Source: Pleodorina starrii (taxonomy: Eukaryota; Chlorophyta; Chlorophyceae; Chlamydomonadales; Volvocaceae). Taken from it: a stretch of 64,000 nucleotides of DNA. Shown piece after piece: positions 36,101-48,400 of the stretch. Within the stretch, counting starts at the first letter, position 1. The number at the start of each line of letters is the position of its first letter. Location: NCBI GenBank assembly GCA_030267565.1, contig BRXU01000002.1, positions 496,001 through 560,000 of the forward strand, written 5' to 3'. Both the position numbers and the translations under genes were made by a program. The notes under the pieces are model-generated. The model was not told where the DNA came from. It saw only the letters and a program-made list of their open reading frames with translations, and made no database searches.

Positions 36101-38136
36101 GGCAGTGGGCGTCAATGACCCATCGCCCCGCGTCCTCTGGGCCAGTGCTCTTTTCCCCCCGTCCCTTTCCTTCCCTTCCCTCGGTGCTGTTTCCATACCC
36201 CGAACCCCAACCACGCCTCCTCACTCTAACCCAACCATCCAACACGCACCTGATATCCCCAGATTGCTTTGAACCCACCCAGAACTCAGCACCCCCGCCT
36301 CTCCCCCTCCCCCCCATTCTCCCCTCACCTCCCTCCTCACCCTCCCCCAATGTGGCAGCGTTTCATTTCCCCTCCCTCTCTCCCTCCCCTCCCCTCACCC
36401 AGCAGATCGTCCATGTCGCCCAGCGCGTTGAGCACCAGGAAGTCCCACTTGGTCAGTCGGTCCAGGGGGGCGTCCGGACCCAGCTCCCCCAGCCGAGTGG
36501 CGTAGCCCGCCATCAGACCGTCAAACTGCGAGATCAGCAGACCCACGGCGCGCCAGTAGGACGCCGGCGTGGCGGGAGATCCAGATCCAGATCCAGATGA
36601 GGGCTTGGACGTGGATCCGGATCCGGATCCAGGTGAAGCATCGGCGTGATCCTTGACCTGCTGGCGGGCCCAGCGGTCCTGCTCAAAGAGCCTGTGGATG
36701 TGCGGAAGAGAGCGCCAGCGGGGGGGGGGGGGGAGGGGCGGAAAGGCGGAAAGGGTGGGCGGAGGTCATTTACTTCTGGTTCTGGTTTCTGGTTCGTGAT
36801 CTACGAAAGGGCGGCGGAGGTGAGGACAGTAGGTATGCGCGACGGAGGTGAGGAAGGCAGCAGCAGCATCAGCAGTAACGGTAAAGCTGACAAAGGGGCC
36901 CATAGAATTGACGGCGGCAACAGGAGGTCAGTGGAGAATCCAGGGTTCCAGGCGTGAAGCGGAATCATGGGTCGGTGACTGTCGGAAGGCGGGCGTTACA
37001 TCATAAGGCGAAGTGATCAGGCAGGCAGGATGCGAGTTCGGTGCGGCAGTGGGCCGCAGCAGCGGAGGGGCGGTCACATGGACACTCATCATCAACGCAC
37101 CAGTCGCCAACCTTGAACGTGTCGTTGGTCTGGGAGGCCAGCCAGGATTTCATGTTGTAGGCGTAATCAAATATGCGCTCTGGGCATTGGGGTTTTGGTG
37201 GGCGATGGCGATGAAGACGGGGAGAGGCGAGGAGAGGAGGGCGGAAGGCGGCGGCATGGATGCGGTGGGACTCAAGAGGGGGAAGGACTACCGGTACCAA
37301 GGCGCAAGATACGAAGGTCGTTCTCGCAATTTCAAATGTTGTAAATCGTTAATGTGAGTTGTGGAGGCCATGACGGCGCAATGTTAGCAGTCAGTCAAAC
37401 GCCATCACGCCGGACTGGCCTGGCAGGCGCATCGCGACCCGACGATTGCGTTGCTGCACCTACCCGCCGTTAGGTAGCCTTCCAGGAAGCCCGCCGCCTG
37501 CATCTGGATCTCGTCCGGGAAGGCGGGGTTCGTGTTGATCCGAAGCTGACCAAAGTTGCTCTTGTGGCGAAGCGGATCGGAAAAGGAGCCGTGCGCCGGG
37601 GCTCCGTCTGCGCATCGTGGAAGAAGTAACGCGGTTACCGGTGTGCGCTTTGCACGTTAACGATATAGCCTCGTGTATAGTTAAGGACTCTGTATTTCGA
37701 CTTTGAGAGAGGAGGGAGTGGCGGGGCGGCTCATCAGAAGCAGGTCAATTGGACCACTCACATGTACTAAGAGAGGAATAAGACGGGCCGGCTAATGCCA
37801 ACTTACGCCACAATAGATTTCAAAATAATGCTAGTTAAAGCGATTGATTGATTGGGTGGTAGCTTATGCCGCGGTGCCAGACGGCTCCATCACTAGGGTT
37901 TCAGGACCCGGCGTACCTCGAGCGCCGCCTTCAAGCCCCTTGACGAACGAGTATTCCCCAGTGGCATCATTGTATCGAACACGGCCCTCAAGCAACTCCG
38001 GAGCATGCTTCAGCGACGGACGGAGCCACGCTCCTAAGGTGTTCCACCGGGCCGCCTCGGTGCCACAATGGAACAAGGCCAAGGCGAGCCAAACTGCAGC
38101 AAGGTATCGAGTAAGTGTTGTTGCACGCGGCAACAT
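33168..38136 (-). CDS. Phospholipase B-like (PLBD/laminin A family) Ntn hydrolase
   Basis: Nine exons, read downward: 38136-37917, 37607-37464, 37179-37101, 36691-36399, 35992-35550, 35212-34843, 34489-34181, 33811-33628, 33348-33168. Every phase closes; 740 residues against the usual 550-600. A signal peptide (RYLAAVWLALALFHCGTEA) directs it to the secretory or lysosomal route. Family blocks: FGQLRINTNPAFPDEIQMQAAGFLEGYLT, here given in two parts only as NFGQLRINTNPAF and AAGFLEGYLT; RIFDYAYNMKSWL; MRGRCTALIKVTPGLDDLLL; GHVTWWNYASM; FSSYPGQISSADDWYMLGN; LLTITEIIPGL; YDALCARGDI; PFRWDAHGH. Cys in GRCTALIK is the expected N-terminal nucleophile after self-cleavage. Extra length comes from a long Ser/Thr/Gln then Gly/Ala insertion ahead of that Cys and a GSGS linker in exon 4. 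It is likely an amidase or phospholipase of acidic compartments. Confidence 0.9.
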
Positions 38137-39405
38137 GGCTAGCAGTGTGTGCTGTTTGCAGGCCCAACGACCCTAAATTTCGTTGGCCCGACGGCTTAAT
38201 TGGACAGCTGGGCTTCCGTGCCCAACTTGATGTGACAATGGCCAGGTGCATGAATATGATGAAGCGATGACTTGTGCACGCTTTCTTAAGCGAGCAGTTT
38301 TTCGGGGCATCGTACGGCTGGTTCCATCTCACGACGCCAAAATCGCCCTGGCCAAAGTTCTGCACATACAGCATGGAGAGCCGCTTTGCTCAGGCAAGCT
38401 GATATCGCTTCCTGACATGAACCTTGGTATGCCTGTCTGTGTATGTTGGACCACTTGGACGCCAGGGGATGACAGCCAAGCCAAGCAGCATCAATAAACC
38501 CTCAAGCGACTAGCAATAACTTTTTGAGTATATCCAAGCTCAATCGCTGTGGAACTTGGCTAGAGAAGGTGGCGTGCGCAAGGTATGCAGAAATTTTGGT
38601 GTACATGCCTGTTGTATCGTCATTGATCTCTGTCTTATAAAAATTGAAGCGTGATGGGAATAAGTATCCTACCCGGGCTGCGGTCGTCGTTGCGGAGGCG
38701 GAGTACAATGGCTTTCGGGGCTGGTGGGGGCCATGGACGCAGCAGAGCTGACCGCCCTCATCCTCTGTGATCCAGACCCACATGGCTCAATAGTCAAGGG
38801 GCGAAAGTTCCTGGAGGCTAAGCCCCAGTGCCCCTCAAGACGCGTAAGGCGTAACCAGCCCCGAAACCAACCGCCTAGTCTACACACCCCGACCAGCTGC
38901 GCTGCGGCCTCACCTGCCGCCTACCTATGCGGCCTACCGCTGGCCCCCCCTGAGGTCCGCATCCGCACACCTCCAATTGCCGCCCCTGTTGCCAATCGCA
39001 CAGAACTACACAGAACGAGGGAAACACCGCCTTCCCGCTTCCCGCCTACAAGAAGGACCCCCAGGGGCTCCACGCTCCTCCCCAACACCGGGACTCTGTC
39101 AGCCAGGGGACGCGCGCCGCCCTATTCTGGTGAGGGCTGGCTGCCACACAGCCAGAACCACCAGTCTCTTGGCCCCGGGCGGGGCACGACCCTTAACTAC
39201 TCCGCCTAATAAGGGGACAGCAGCCTAATACGAACGCCCTAGAGCACCAGTCGTTCCATAGCCCGGCGGAGGAGCCGCGGCGGCAGCAGCTGCACCCCTC
39301 AGCCAACAGAAACGATATCGACATTGACAAATCGGGTATCCAAATTGAGTTCGAGTTAGGTTTCCATATCGACATCCAGCCGCCACCGCTACCGCTATCG
39401 CCGCC
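38137..39405. promoter_or_regulatory. Divergent upstream region of the PLB-like and TFIIIC genes
   Basis: 1.27 kb between two start codons facing away from each other. Both promoters and 5' UTRs must lie here. No supported coding exon was seen; short ORFs on either strand resemble nothing. The TFIIIC start at 39406 has a good GCCGCCATGA context. Confidence 0.5.
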
Positions 39406-42400
39406 ATGAGCGACTCGGAATCCGAGGGCGTGGAGATTGAGGATGGGCCGCCGGGGTGCATCCCCGGCGGCGCCGCTGCGGCCGACAGCGGCGGCCGCGT
39501 CACGCGGAGGGCCCCGGCCCGCCGCGCCAGCGCCGGCGCCAGCGGCAGCAAGGCTGCCGCAGCCGCCGCCGCCGGCAAGAGCAGCAGGAACGCGATCGCT
39601 GCGTTCTTCAGCAGCTCGGAAGAGTCCGAGTCGGCGACGGACGGCGACGACGACGGCGACGGCGACACGGACTTCACGGCGACCCGCGGGTCGGATGACG
39701 ACGAAGACGACGCGGAGGAGTCTGACGACGACGACAGCGACTCCGACGGCGGCGGAGGCGGCCGCGCCCGCAGGCGCAACCCTAGAGGCGCCTTTAGCGA
39801 CGGCGGCTACACCTCGGGGTTCACGACCGGGGATGACAGCGGCGATGACCTCTTTGATGAGGACATGGACCCCTTGTCGCTCTTAGAGGAGCTGGAGCAG
39901 CAGGGAGCCGCCACCGGGACGGCCGCGGCGGCGGCGGCGGGCCTGGCGGGCGGCGGCGCCGGCGCGTACGGCGGCGGCGGCGTGTCGGCTACGGCGCCGC
40001 AGCCATTCGAGCTGATACGGGAGCGGCGCCGGGCGCAGCGAATGACGCACACGCAGGGCCGCCGCGGCGGCGGCGGCGCCGCCGCCGCCGCTGCCGGGAG
40101 CTCGGAGGAGGCGGAGGAGGAGGACGACGATGCGGCGGCGGCGGCGGATGCGACGGCGGCGGCGGGGGATGACGTGGAGATGGAGGACGCCGACGGCGCT
40201 GGGCCGAGCACCAGCAACGCCGCCGCGGCGGCCCCGGCCAGCGGCCGGGGCCGCGGCCGGGGTCGCGGCCGTGGCCGCGGCCGTGGCCGCGGCGGTCGGC
40301 AGCCCGCGGCGGCGTCTGAAGGCGGCGGCGGCCGCGGCGGCGGCCGCGGTCGTGGCGCCGCGGCGCGGCGCAAGTCCGCCGCCGCCTCGGACGTGTTCGG
40401 TGCTGACGTGGACGACATTTTGGACGATCCGTTGGCGGAGCGGTTGGGGCTGGTGGAGCCGGGCTCGCGGCGGCGCAGGAGGGGGCGGGGCCGGGGTCGC
40501 GGGGGGAGCGGCAGGCGGCGGGGGCGGCCCAAGCGGGGCCTCCCCGAGGAGGTGGGTGGGGATGGGTGGGGTTCTGTGTGAGTGGGTGGGAAGGGTTTGG
40601 GTGTGTGGGTTTGGGAGGTGGGTGGTAATGAATGGGTGGTAATGGATGTGAACCGCAGCGAGGAGTGGTGAACTGTTGTGGGGGGGGGCGAAGGGGTGAT
40701 GGGGAGGTGGGGAGGTCCAGGGAGCGCGGTCGCCAGTCCGAGCCTGCGGTGCAACGTGACGTGATGTGATGTGATGTGATGAGGAGCAATACCGCTGGCG
40801 GCCGATCATCTGAGGCGGTAGCGCCGAGGGTAGGGGTAATAGGCCGCCAGCGGTGTTGCGGTGCCGGATCTGTGCTGTCCCAGGCTGCAGGGCAACAGAC
40901 ACGCCCCCGACGGGACCTCAGCACAGCACGGCACAGCACAGCACAGCATAGCACGGGCCCGTCCCACTGCTTCCAGCGCTGTGTGTCCCTTGCTGCTGTG
41001 TTACTGCCCCTCCTAGGGCCTCCTTGTGCGATCCATTCAGGGGTCATGTGGCGGTGACGGGAAGGGATTCCTGGAAGGGAAGGGAAGGGAAGGGATGGGA
41101 AGGGGTGAGGAAAGAGCCTGAGTCAGCCACGCGCACCTGCCGCGGCCCACCTCCCCTTCGCCCCCTCCCCCGCATTCCGCCCTCCTACCCGGGAGGGCCC
41201 TCATACCCTTCACCGCAAACCCGTACACACCCCTCCTCTCCCTCCCCTCCTTCCCTCTGCGGCATTATCTTGATTGCCCCTCCTTCCGTTCCCCTTCCTG
41301 CCCTGCCCTGCCCTGCCCTGCCTTCCCAGGTTGTTGCCAAATTAGGCCAGGCCAATGTGATGTACGCACTGAGGGACTACCAGCCGGCAATCGAGCTGCT
41401 CACACAGGTGGGTGGTGTGGGGGTGCATGAATGTGTGTATGTGTGTGTGTGATTGTGTGTGGACGTGTGTGTATGTGTGTGTGATTGTGTATGTGTGTGT
41501 GATTGTGTATGTGTGTGTATGCGTGTGTGTGTTTGCGTTGGGGGGCACCGGGTGTGTGTCGGGCTGGGGGGGCCGGGGGGGAGCAGCCAATTGGGGTTTT
41601 TGGGGATACGGAAGGTGGTGCAGCGGTGCGGTGCACGGAGGGGATACGCATTACCGACGCATGGAACTACGGTCGCGATTGATTGGGCACTGCTTCCCCC
41701 CCCCTACCCCTGTCCCGCCTCCCGCCTCCCACCCTCCCACCAACAGGTGATCAAGGACTACCCCAACGTCTCCGACCCCTACCACACCCTCGGACTGCTG
41801 CACGAGGCAAACGGTACGGCAGGCGAAACACAGTGCGCCTGACCCCGTCCCCCCTCCCCCTCCCCTGGACGGGGGTGGGGGGAAGTGGGGTTGGGGTGGG
41901 TGGCATTTGCCGATGCGATCACCAACCCGCAAAGCTGTCATGCCATGGCCTCCCTTTTACCTCTGACCGCCGTGTTTCATCCCCATCTGTCCCCATTGTC
42001 TCCTCCCTCCTCAGGCCAGCCCCGCAAGGCGCTTGACTTCTTCATGATTGCCGCCCACCTCAGTCCCCGCGATGTGTCCCTGTGGAGGCGCCTGGCGTCC
42101 ATGTCCACGGAGCTGGGCTTCTTCAGGTGGCGCAAGGGCCGGGCGGGAGGGCGTGACCTGAACCTCACCTGACCTCACTTCACCTCACCTCACCTCACCA
42201 CACCTCATCTAATAACATTTCACCTCACCTCTTCAAACCTCGTCTCATAACATTTCATCTCACCTCATCTCAGATCATCTCACCTCAATTCATCTCATCT
42301 CAGATCAGATCAGATCAGATCAGCTCACCTGACCTCACCTCAGTTGACCTAACCTCACCTCACCTTACCTCACCTTACCTCACTTGACCTGACCTGACCT

Positions 42401-45400
42401 CACCTCACTAATTTTACGATTTTGCCCCTCCGCCCCCACCTCCACCCCGACCTCCATATCTCACATCCCACAGGCAAGCCGTGTACTGCCTGACAAAGGC
42501 CATCAACCGCAATCGTGGCGATCTGGACGCGCTGTGGGACCGGGCGGTGCTGTACGCTCAGGTACGGCACTAGTACGGCAAATGCTTTTGGCGTTTTGTG
42601 GGCCGGCAACGAGGTTGTTGGGTGTAGCGCATGTCGGATTTTTCTGTGCGGTCTCCTGGTGGCTTCATGGACGCCTAAAACCCGTTTTCCTTCAGTATTA
42701 GTAACGGAGATATCGGTAAACTTCTTCGGTCTTCCCACCGGTCTCGGCCCTCGGTCTCGTACAGGAACACACCTAACACCGCTATATTTCGTTTTTTCTG
42801 TTGCAGATCGGCGAGATGGACAAGGCTCTGGCACAGTTTGCGGAGGTACGACGAGAGTACGGACGAGGGCTGGAAGGGAGGCCCTGCAGGAAGGGGAAGG
42901 GAGGCCCTTAAGAAGGGAGGGGAGGGGAGGGCAGGGGGTTTCAATGACGACGGCTGACTGCAGCGCCCGGCCCCCTCCCTCCCGGGGAAAGGGGGACAGG
43001 GAGGGGGCCACCCTGCCCGATCACCACTACCACAACCACGACCACCACCGCTTTCTTTCCGCTAAAGATTCGGGACTCGGGACTAGGGGCTAGGGGCTAG
43101 GGAGGACAAAACAATCTGCAGTCCGCAGAGACGTCAAACCTCCGTCTCTGCGGACTGCAGACTGGATTGTCCTCCCTAGCCCCTGGTCTCCTCGTCCTTG
43201 AAATTGGCCCGTTCCCTGAAGGCCTTGGGAGTTATAGGGGTTGGGGTGAAATGAACCCCGAACCCCCCCCAAAACCCTAACTCCCAACTGCCAACCTTCA
43301 ACTGCCAACCTCCAACTGCCAACCTCCAGGTCGGTCGCGCCCGCCCCGGCGACCCCGAGGTTCCCGTCATGCAAGCTCGACTGCACCACCAGGCGGGGGC
43401 GCCACTCAAGGTACGACATGAGCCGGATAGGGTGTGTGTGTGTGTGGGGGGGGGGGTGTCTGGGGGGGAGGGGAGGTGGGCTAGGGAAACGGGAACCGCG
43501 GACCGATGGAAAGGTGGGTGGGTGGGTGAGGGGAGTGCGTGCGGGTGTTGTTGAGTCGCCTGATGGGAAATGTCCACCTTGCGTTCGTGGCAAAGGCCAA
43601 TCCGCACTCACCACCTTCCTCTCGCTTTTGTCTCCGCATCCCCCCGGGAGGCTGTGGAAGGGTGGAAGGCCTTGTGCCCCCCCGGGGGGTGCTTTGCCAT
43701 TGGAGCAACTTTGCCCCACCGCCGCCACCACCACCACCACCATCAGCAACCCCCACCACCACCACCACACACACAAACACAAGACACACCGCTAAACTTA
43801 CCCCCTGTTACTTGCCCCACAACGCTGTACGGCAGGCCATTGCCGTACTGGAGGCCCACCTCCGAGACCACCCCGGCCACGTGGACCTCACGCACATCAA
43901 CATCTTGGCGGAGCTGTACATGGAGAGGGTGAGGGGTTTTAGGGTTTTCGGGTTTTAGAACGTGAGATTGAGGTTTTGGGAGTTTTGTGTGTGTGTGTGG
44001 GGGGGTCTTCGCTGGGTTGGGTTTGAGGGGGTCTAGGCCTATGTAAGGTTGACACGTGTGGACTGACCGACCCATGGGTCATTGCCCATCAACTCTTGCG
44101 GGCCCCACCTCCCTCCCTCCCCTGTGCTCTGCCTCCTTTGACGCCGCGCATTCGGGATGTCGCACCTCCCCCACTCCCCCACTCCCCCAGTGGTAACAAT
44201 GACACATTGCGCTCATAACACCACTCCCTGCCAAGCTTGTCAGCATCTTCGCATCGCCAATTGTCGTGCTCTACGACCTCCTCCCCCCCAAAAAATACAA
44301 ACACTCACGTACACACACGCGCACGTTCCCACCCCCAGGGCGGCTACGTGGAGGCCCGGGCGCTCATCGAGCGGGCGGGTCCCGTGCTGTGTCCTGATCA
44401 GGCACTGCCGCTGGATCTGGCGGTGAAGAGCGGTGAGGGGGGCCGTGGGGCCGTGGGGCGACTCGGGGGGGAGGGGAGATTGGGGGACGGAGGACAGAAA
44501 GGGAGGGGTTGCGAGCCACTGGTGAGGGTTCAATGAGGCAGGCTGACGGGCGGGGGGGATAGGGAGATGGGGGGTAAACAGAAGAGACCGCAGCGGAGAC
44601 GGAGACGGCGTTCGCGAACGGACCCGGAACCCAAAGGCAATTCTTACCGGGAGATGGAGGAAGGCAGCACTGGAGGGGGGGGAGGTTTTACAACGGGAGG
44701 TTGAGGAAGCACCGAAGCAGTGATTGATCGACGTGCAAAACCTCAGATTTGGGGTGGGTTGACCCCTGGGGCATGGTTGATCCATGCCGCCGCCCATCAC
44801 CGCGCCCTCTCCCTCCCGCCACCGCCGCCTCCGTTCCTTCGCTGTGGTATCTTTTCTTCATGTTTTACCCCTACCACCACCACCACCACCTCCACACCAC
44901 CACCATCAACACACGCACACCCTCCCCCCCCCAGGCCTGTGTCTGGCCCACACCGGCCGTTGGGATGCTGCTGACGAGGCGCTTGGAGAGCTGCTCCGTG
45001 AGCCGGTGGAGCAGTTTGGGGATCTGTACCTGGCGGTGGGGTCAGCGCTGGCGGGGCTGGGGCAGCACGACAAGTGAGCGGAGGAGCGGGGGGGGGGGAG
45101 GAAGGGGGGAGGCGGGGGCTGGGGAGGGGGTTTGAGAGGAGGCTTGAAAGGGGATTTGGGAAGGTTGGTTTGAGGGGGTAGAGTACGAGGGTCCCTAGAG
45201 GCAAATGTGCTGACCGGGGGAGATGTGGGGGCGGGGGTTGAGAGGGGCGGGGATAGGGACAGGGGGTGAGAGGGGCAGGGCGAGGGGCAAAGGAGGTTGC
45301 GGGAGGGGTTTGGGGAAGAGGCAGAGGGGTGGGGCTAGGGAGGGGCTTGCGCGTTTATCTGACGTCTTAAGGGGTAAGGCAGGGAGCGAACCCGCCCCCC

Positions 45401-48400
45401 GCCCGCCGTCCCATCGCTTTCTGTACCCTCTCTTCCGCCGTCATCCCCCTCCCCCGGGGGGCCGTTCAAATTACCCCCTCCCCCCTCCCTCGCCGTCATC
45501 CCTTCCTCCTCACCTCCCCCCCCGTGCGCAGGGCCCTGCAGTACCTGACTCCCCTATTGGAGCACCCCGACTACAACGAGCCGGGTCTGTGGGCGGCACT
45601 GCTGCGCTGCCACGTGGCGCTGGGGGACAGCGGGGAAGGGCTGGAGCTGTACCGGGGGCAGATGGCGGCGCTGGAGCAGACTGACCCGCGGTGTGTAGGG
45701 TGGGGTGGGGCGTGGAGGGGGGCGTGGGGTGGGCTGGGGTGGGGTGGGGTGGGGTGTGGGTGGGGGTGGGGGACGCTTGGTGTGGGTGTGGGTGGGGGTG
45801 GGGTCGTCGCCTGTTTGCTGTTCCTTGCCGGCTGTCCCTAACCTCCCCGCTGGTCAATCGGCCTGAACGGATACCCGGATCACGGGTACCCTCATTCTTC
45901 ATTCCTCCAGCACATGCCCGGCTCCGTTCGCCAACGTCGCCTCAGCTACTGAGCTGCGGGTTTTATGTTTCCTTACCCCCAAAAACCCTAAACCCTAAAA
46001 CACTGACCCCCTCCCAACCGAAACCGCAGCTACCCCGCCGCCGCCCTGAGCCTCGCGGAGATGTGCGTGGAGATGGGGGGCCCTGGACGAGCAACCGCAA
46101 CGGAGATGATTGCCGTACTGGACGACATCCTGGACCGAGCGCGCACCCAGGCCCGAGCCCAGGCGCAGGAAGAGGAGGAGGCCACCGCCGCCGCCGCCGC
46201 CGGGCCCAGCGGCAGCGGCGGCCCCGATGCTGCCTCTGCTGCTGCTGCTGCCGCTGCTGCTGCTGCTGCCGCTGCTGCTGCTGCTGCCGCTGCTGCTGCT
46301 GCTGCCGAGCGGCCTTCGACTCCCCCAGTTTCCGCTGCAGAGGTGTTGGGTGAGGATCTGGCTATGCGGCTGAGTCAACTCTACTTGCAATTAAACATGC
46401 TGGATAAGTGAGTGGGTGCCAGGAGATGTATGGGTATGGGTGTGGGTAGGAGTAGGGGTTTAGGGGTTCATGGGTTTATGGGTATGGGTATGGGTATGCG
46501 TTTGGGTATGGATATATTATTTATTTGTTATTCATTTTATTTTTATTATTTATTTGTTTATTTATTTACTTGTATTTATTCCCTCCCACCCCACCCTGTT
46601 GTCAGGTATGTTGTCTCCATCCGCCCCGCGGTGGAGTCCTCCCTGTCGGCCCTGGCCACCGATCTGGCCCGAGTCAACGACCCCACCATGCCGGCACCGC
46701 TCAAGAGGGCCATCCTTCGACGGAGGATGTTTTTGCGCAAGGGCGGCCGACGGAAGGGTGAGGAGGGGGGGGGGCGGGCTGGGGTCGGACAGTCGCCGGC
46801 CGCGCGGCCGCGTGGTGTTGGTCGTTGCGGCGTTGGGGCTTGCATGATCCCATCCGACCCGACCCGATTCTCCTCTCCAGGGAGGGAGGCTGCTCGCAGC
46901 CAGTCGGTGGTGCCGGGCGGCAGTTGCAGTCCCCTCCCTCGACTCAACTCGACTCGACTCAACTCGACTCGCGCTGCAGACGTCTGTCCCTCCGCGTTGG
47001 TGCGCTCCCTCCCTAACCCTCCCTCCCCTCCCCTCCCCTCCCTCCCGCCTCGGGGACAACCCTACCCTCCCTCCTGCCCATCCAGATTGTTCTGCCTTTC
47101 CCTTCCCTACCTACCTACTTACCTACCCGCCGCCGCCGCTGCCTTCCCGCCGGCGACCCACCTCCGGTTTCCTTCACCCCTCCACCACCCACCCACCCAC
47201 CCACCCCTCGCTCCCTACCCTCTCCGCCCCTCTGGCTCCCTGTGACCACACACACACACACACACACAGGCGAGGGTGCCGCTGAGATTGGATCCGTGTT
47301 CAAGGGAGCCACGCGCAGGTGGGGTGGATGGGTGGGGTGGGGTGGGGTGGGCGGGCATGCCGGGGGTGGATGTCAGGATGTGCCGTGCAGTGCAGTAGTG
47401 CAGTGCAGCCCGCCCGCACCGCGCCTTTCCCACCATCCCCTTTGTGCCCCCGGGAGATATAAGAGACCCTTCCTAACCTCGCCCCACCCCACCCCACCCC
47501 ACACGACGCAACGCGACACAACCGATCCCCACACCCCCACATCCGACTCCTCCCTCAACCCTCCCGCCCACCCCACCCTCACCCCGCGCGCCCTGCTGTA
47601 CGGCAGGGACCGTCGTTCCGCCCGTACACGCGAGTACGACCGCCAGGCGGCAGAGGTCCTGGGCCTGCCCCCCGAGAATTTCGACGCTGACGGCAACCCC
47701 AACCCCAACGCCAGCGGCGGCTCGGGGCTCGACGGATCCGGAACTGACGGCACCGACGGCGGCGGTGGCGGCAGCGACAGCGGCGGGGCCTCTAGCGGCG
47801 GCGAGGGCCGGCGCCGCCGCCACGCCGCCGCGGGGGCCCCCAAGCTGCCTCGCGGTGGCCTCATAGGGCCCAGCGTGCTGAGTGACCCGGCGCAGGTCGG
47901 TTTGTGTGTGTGTGTGTATGTGTATGTGTGTATTGGGGTGGGGGTGGTGGGGGTGGGGGAGAGAAGAGGGGGAAGGGGGTTCTTGGGTGTGGGGGTGTAG
48001 GGTCAGATGAGTGTGAGTGTGCGTGTGTGTGCCTCCTCCTTCCACGCAGATGCGCGCCTGCCGATATGTACACACGCACGCACACGCACACCCACACACA
48101 CACGCACGCACGTACACACACACACACCCCGAACTCGATATGATATGCACCCCCCTACCCCCCCCGCGCGCAGGCCCAAGTGCTGTTGCAGCTGACCCGT
48201 GCTCTGGCGCTCACGGGGCGGCAGGACGAGGCCACGTGAGTCAGTTGGGGTCTCGGGGTCGAATCGGGGGGGGGGGGTGTCGAGCCGAGTCGCGTCAGCT
48301 GCACAGGAGTCGCGAGGAGAGGGGCGAGAGGGGGGGGGGCGACGGGAATTCCTTCGTGTCGTACTGTTGGGGGGTGTCTTCCTGAAGTCAATCCTTGGGG

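Noticed and set aside
39807..41047. Long minus-strand Pro/Arg/His-rich frames
   Set aside because: Antisense to TFIIIC exon 1; caused by GGC/GCC-rich codons.
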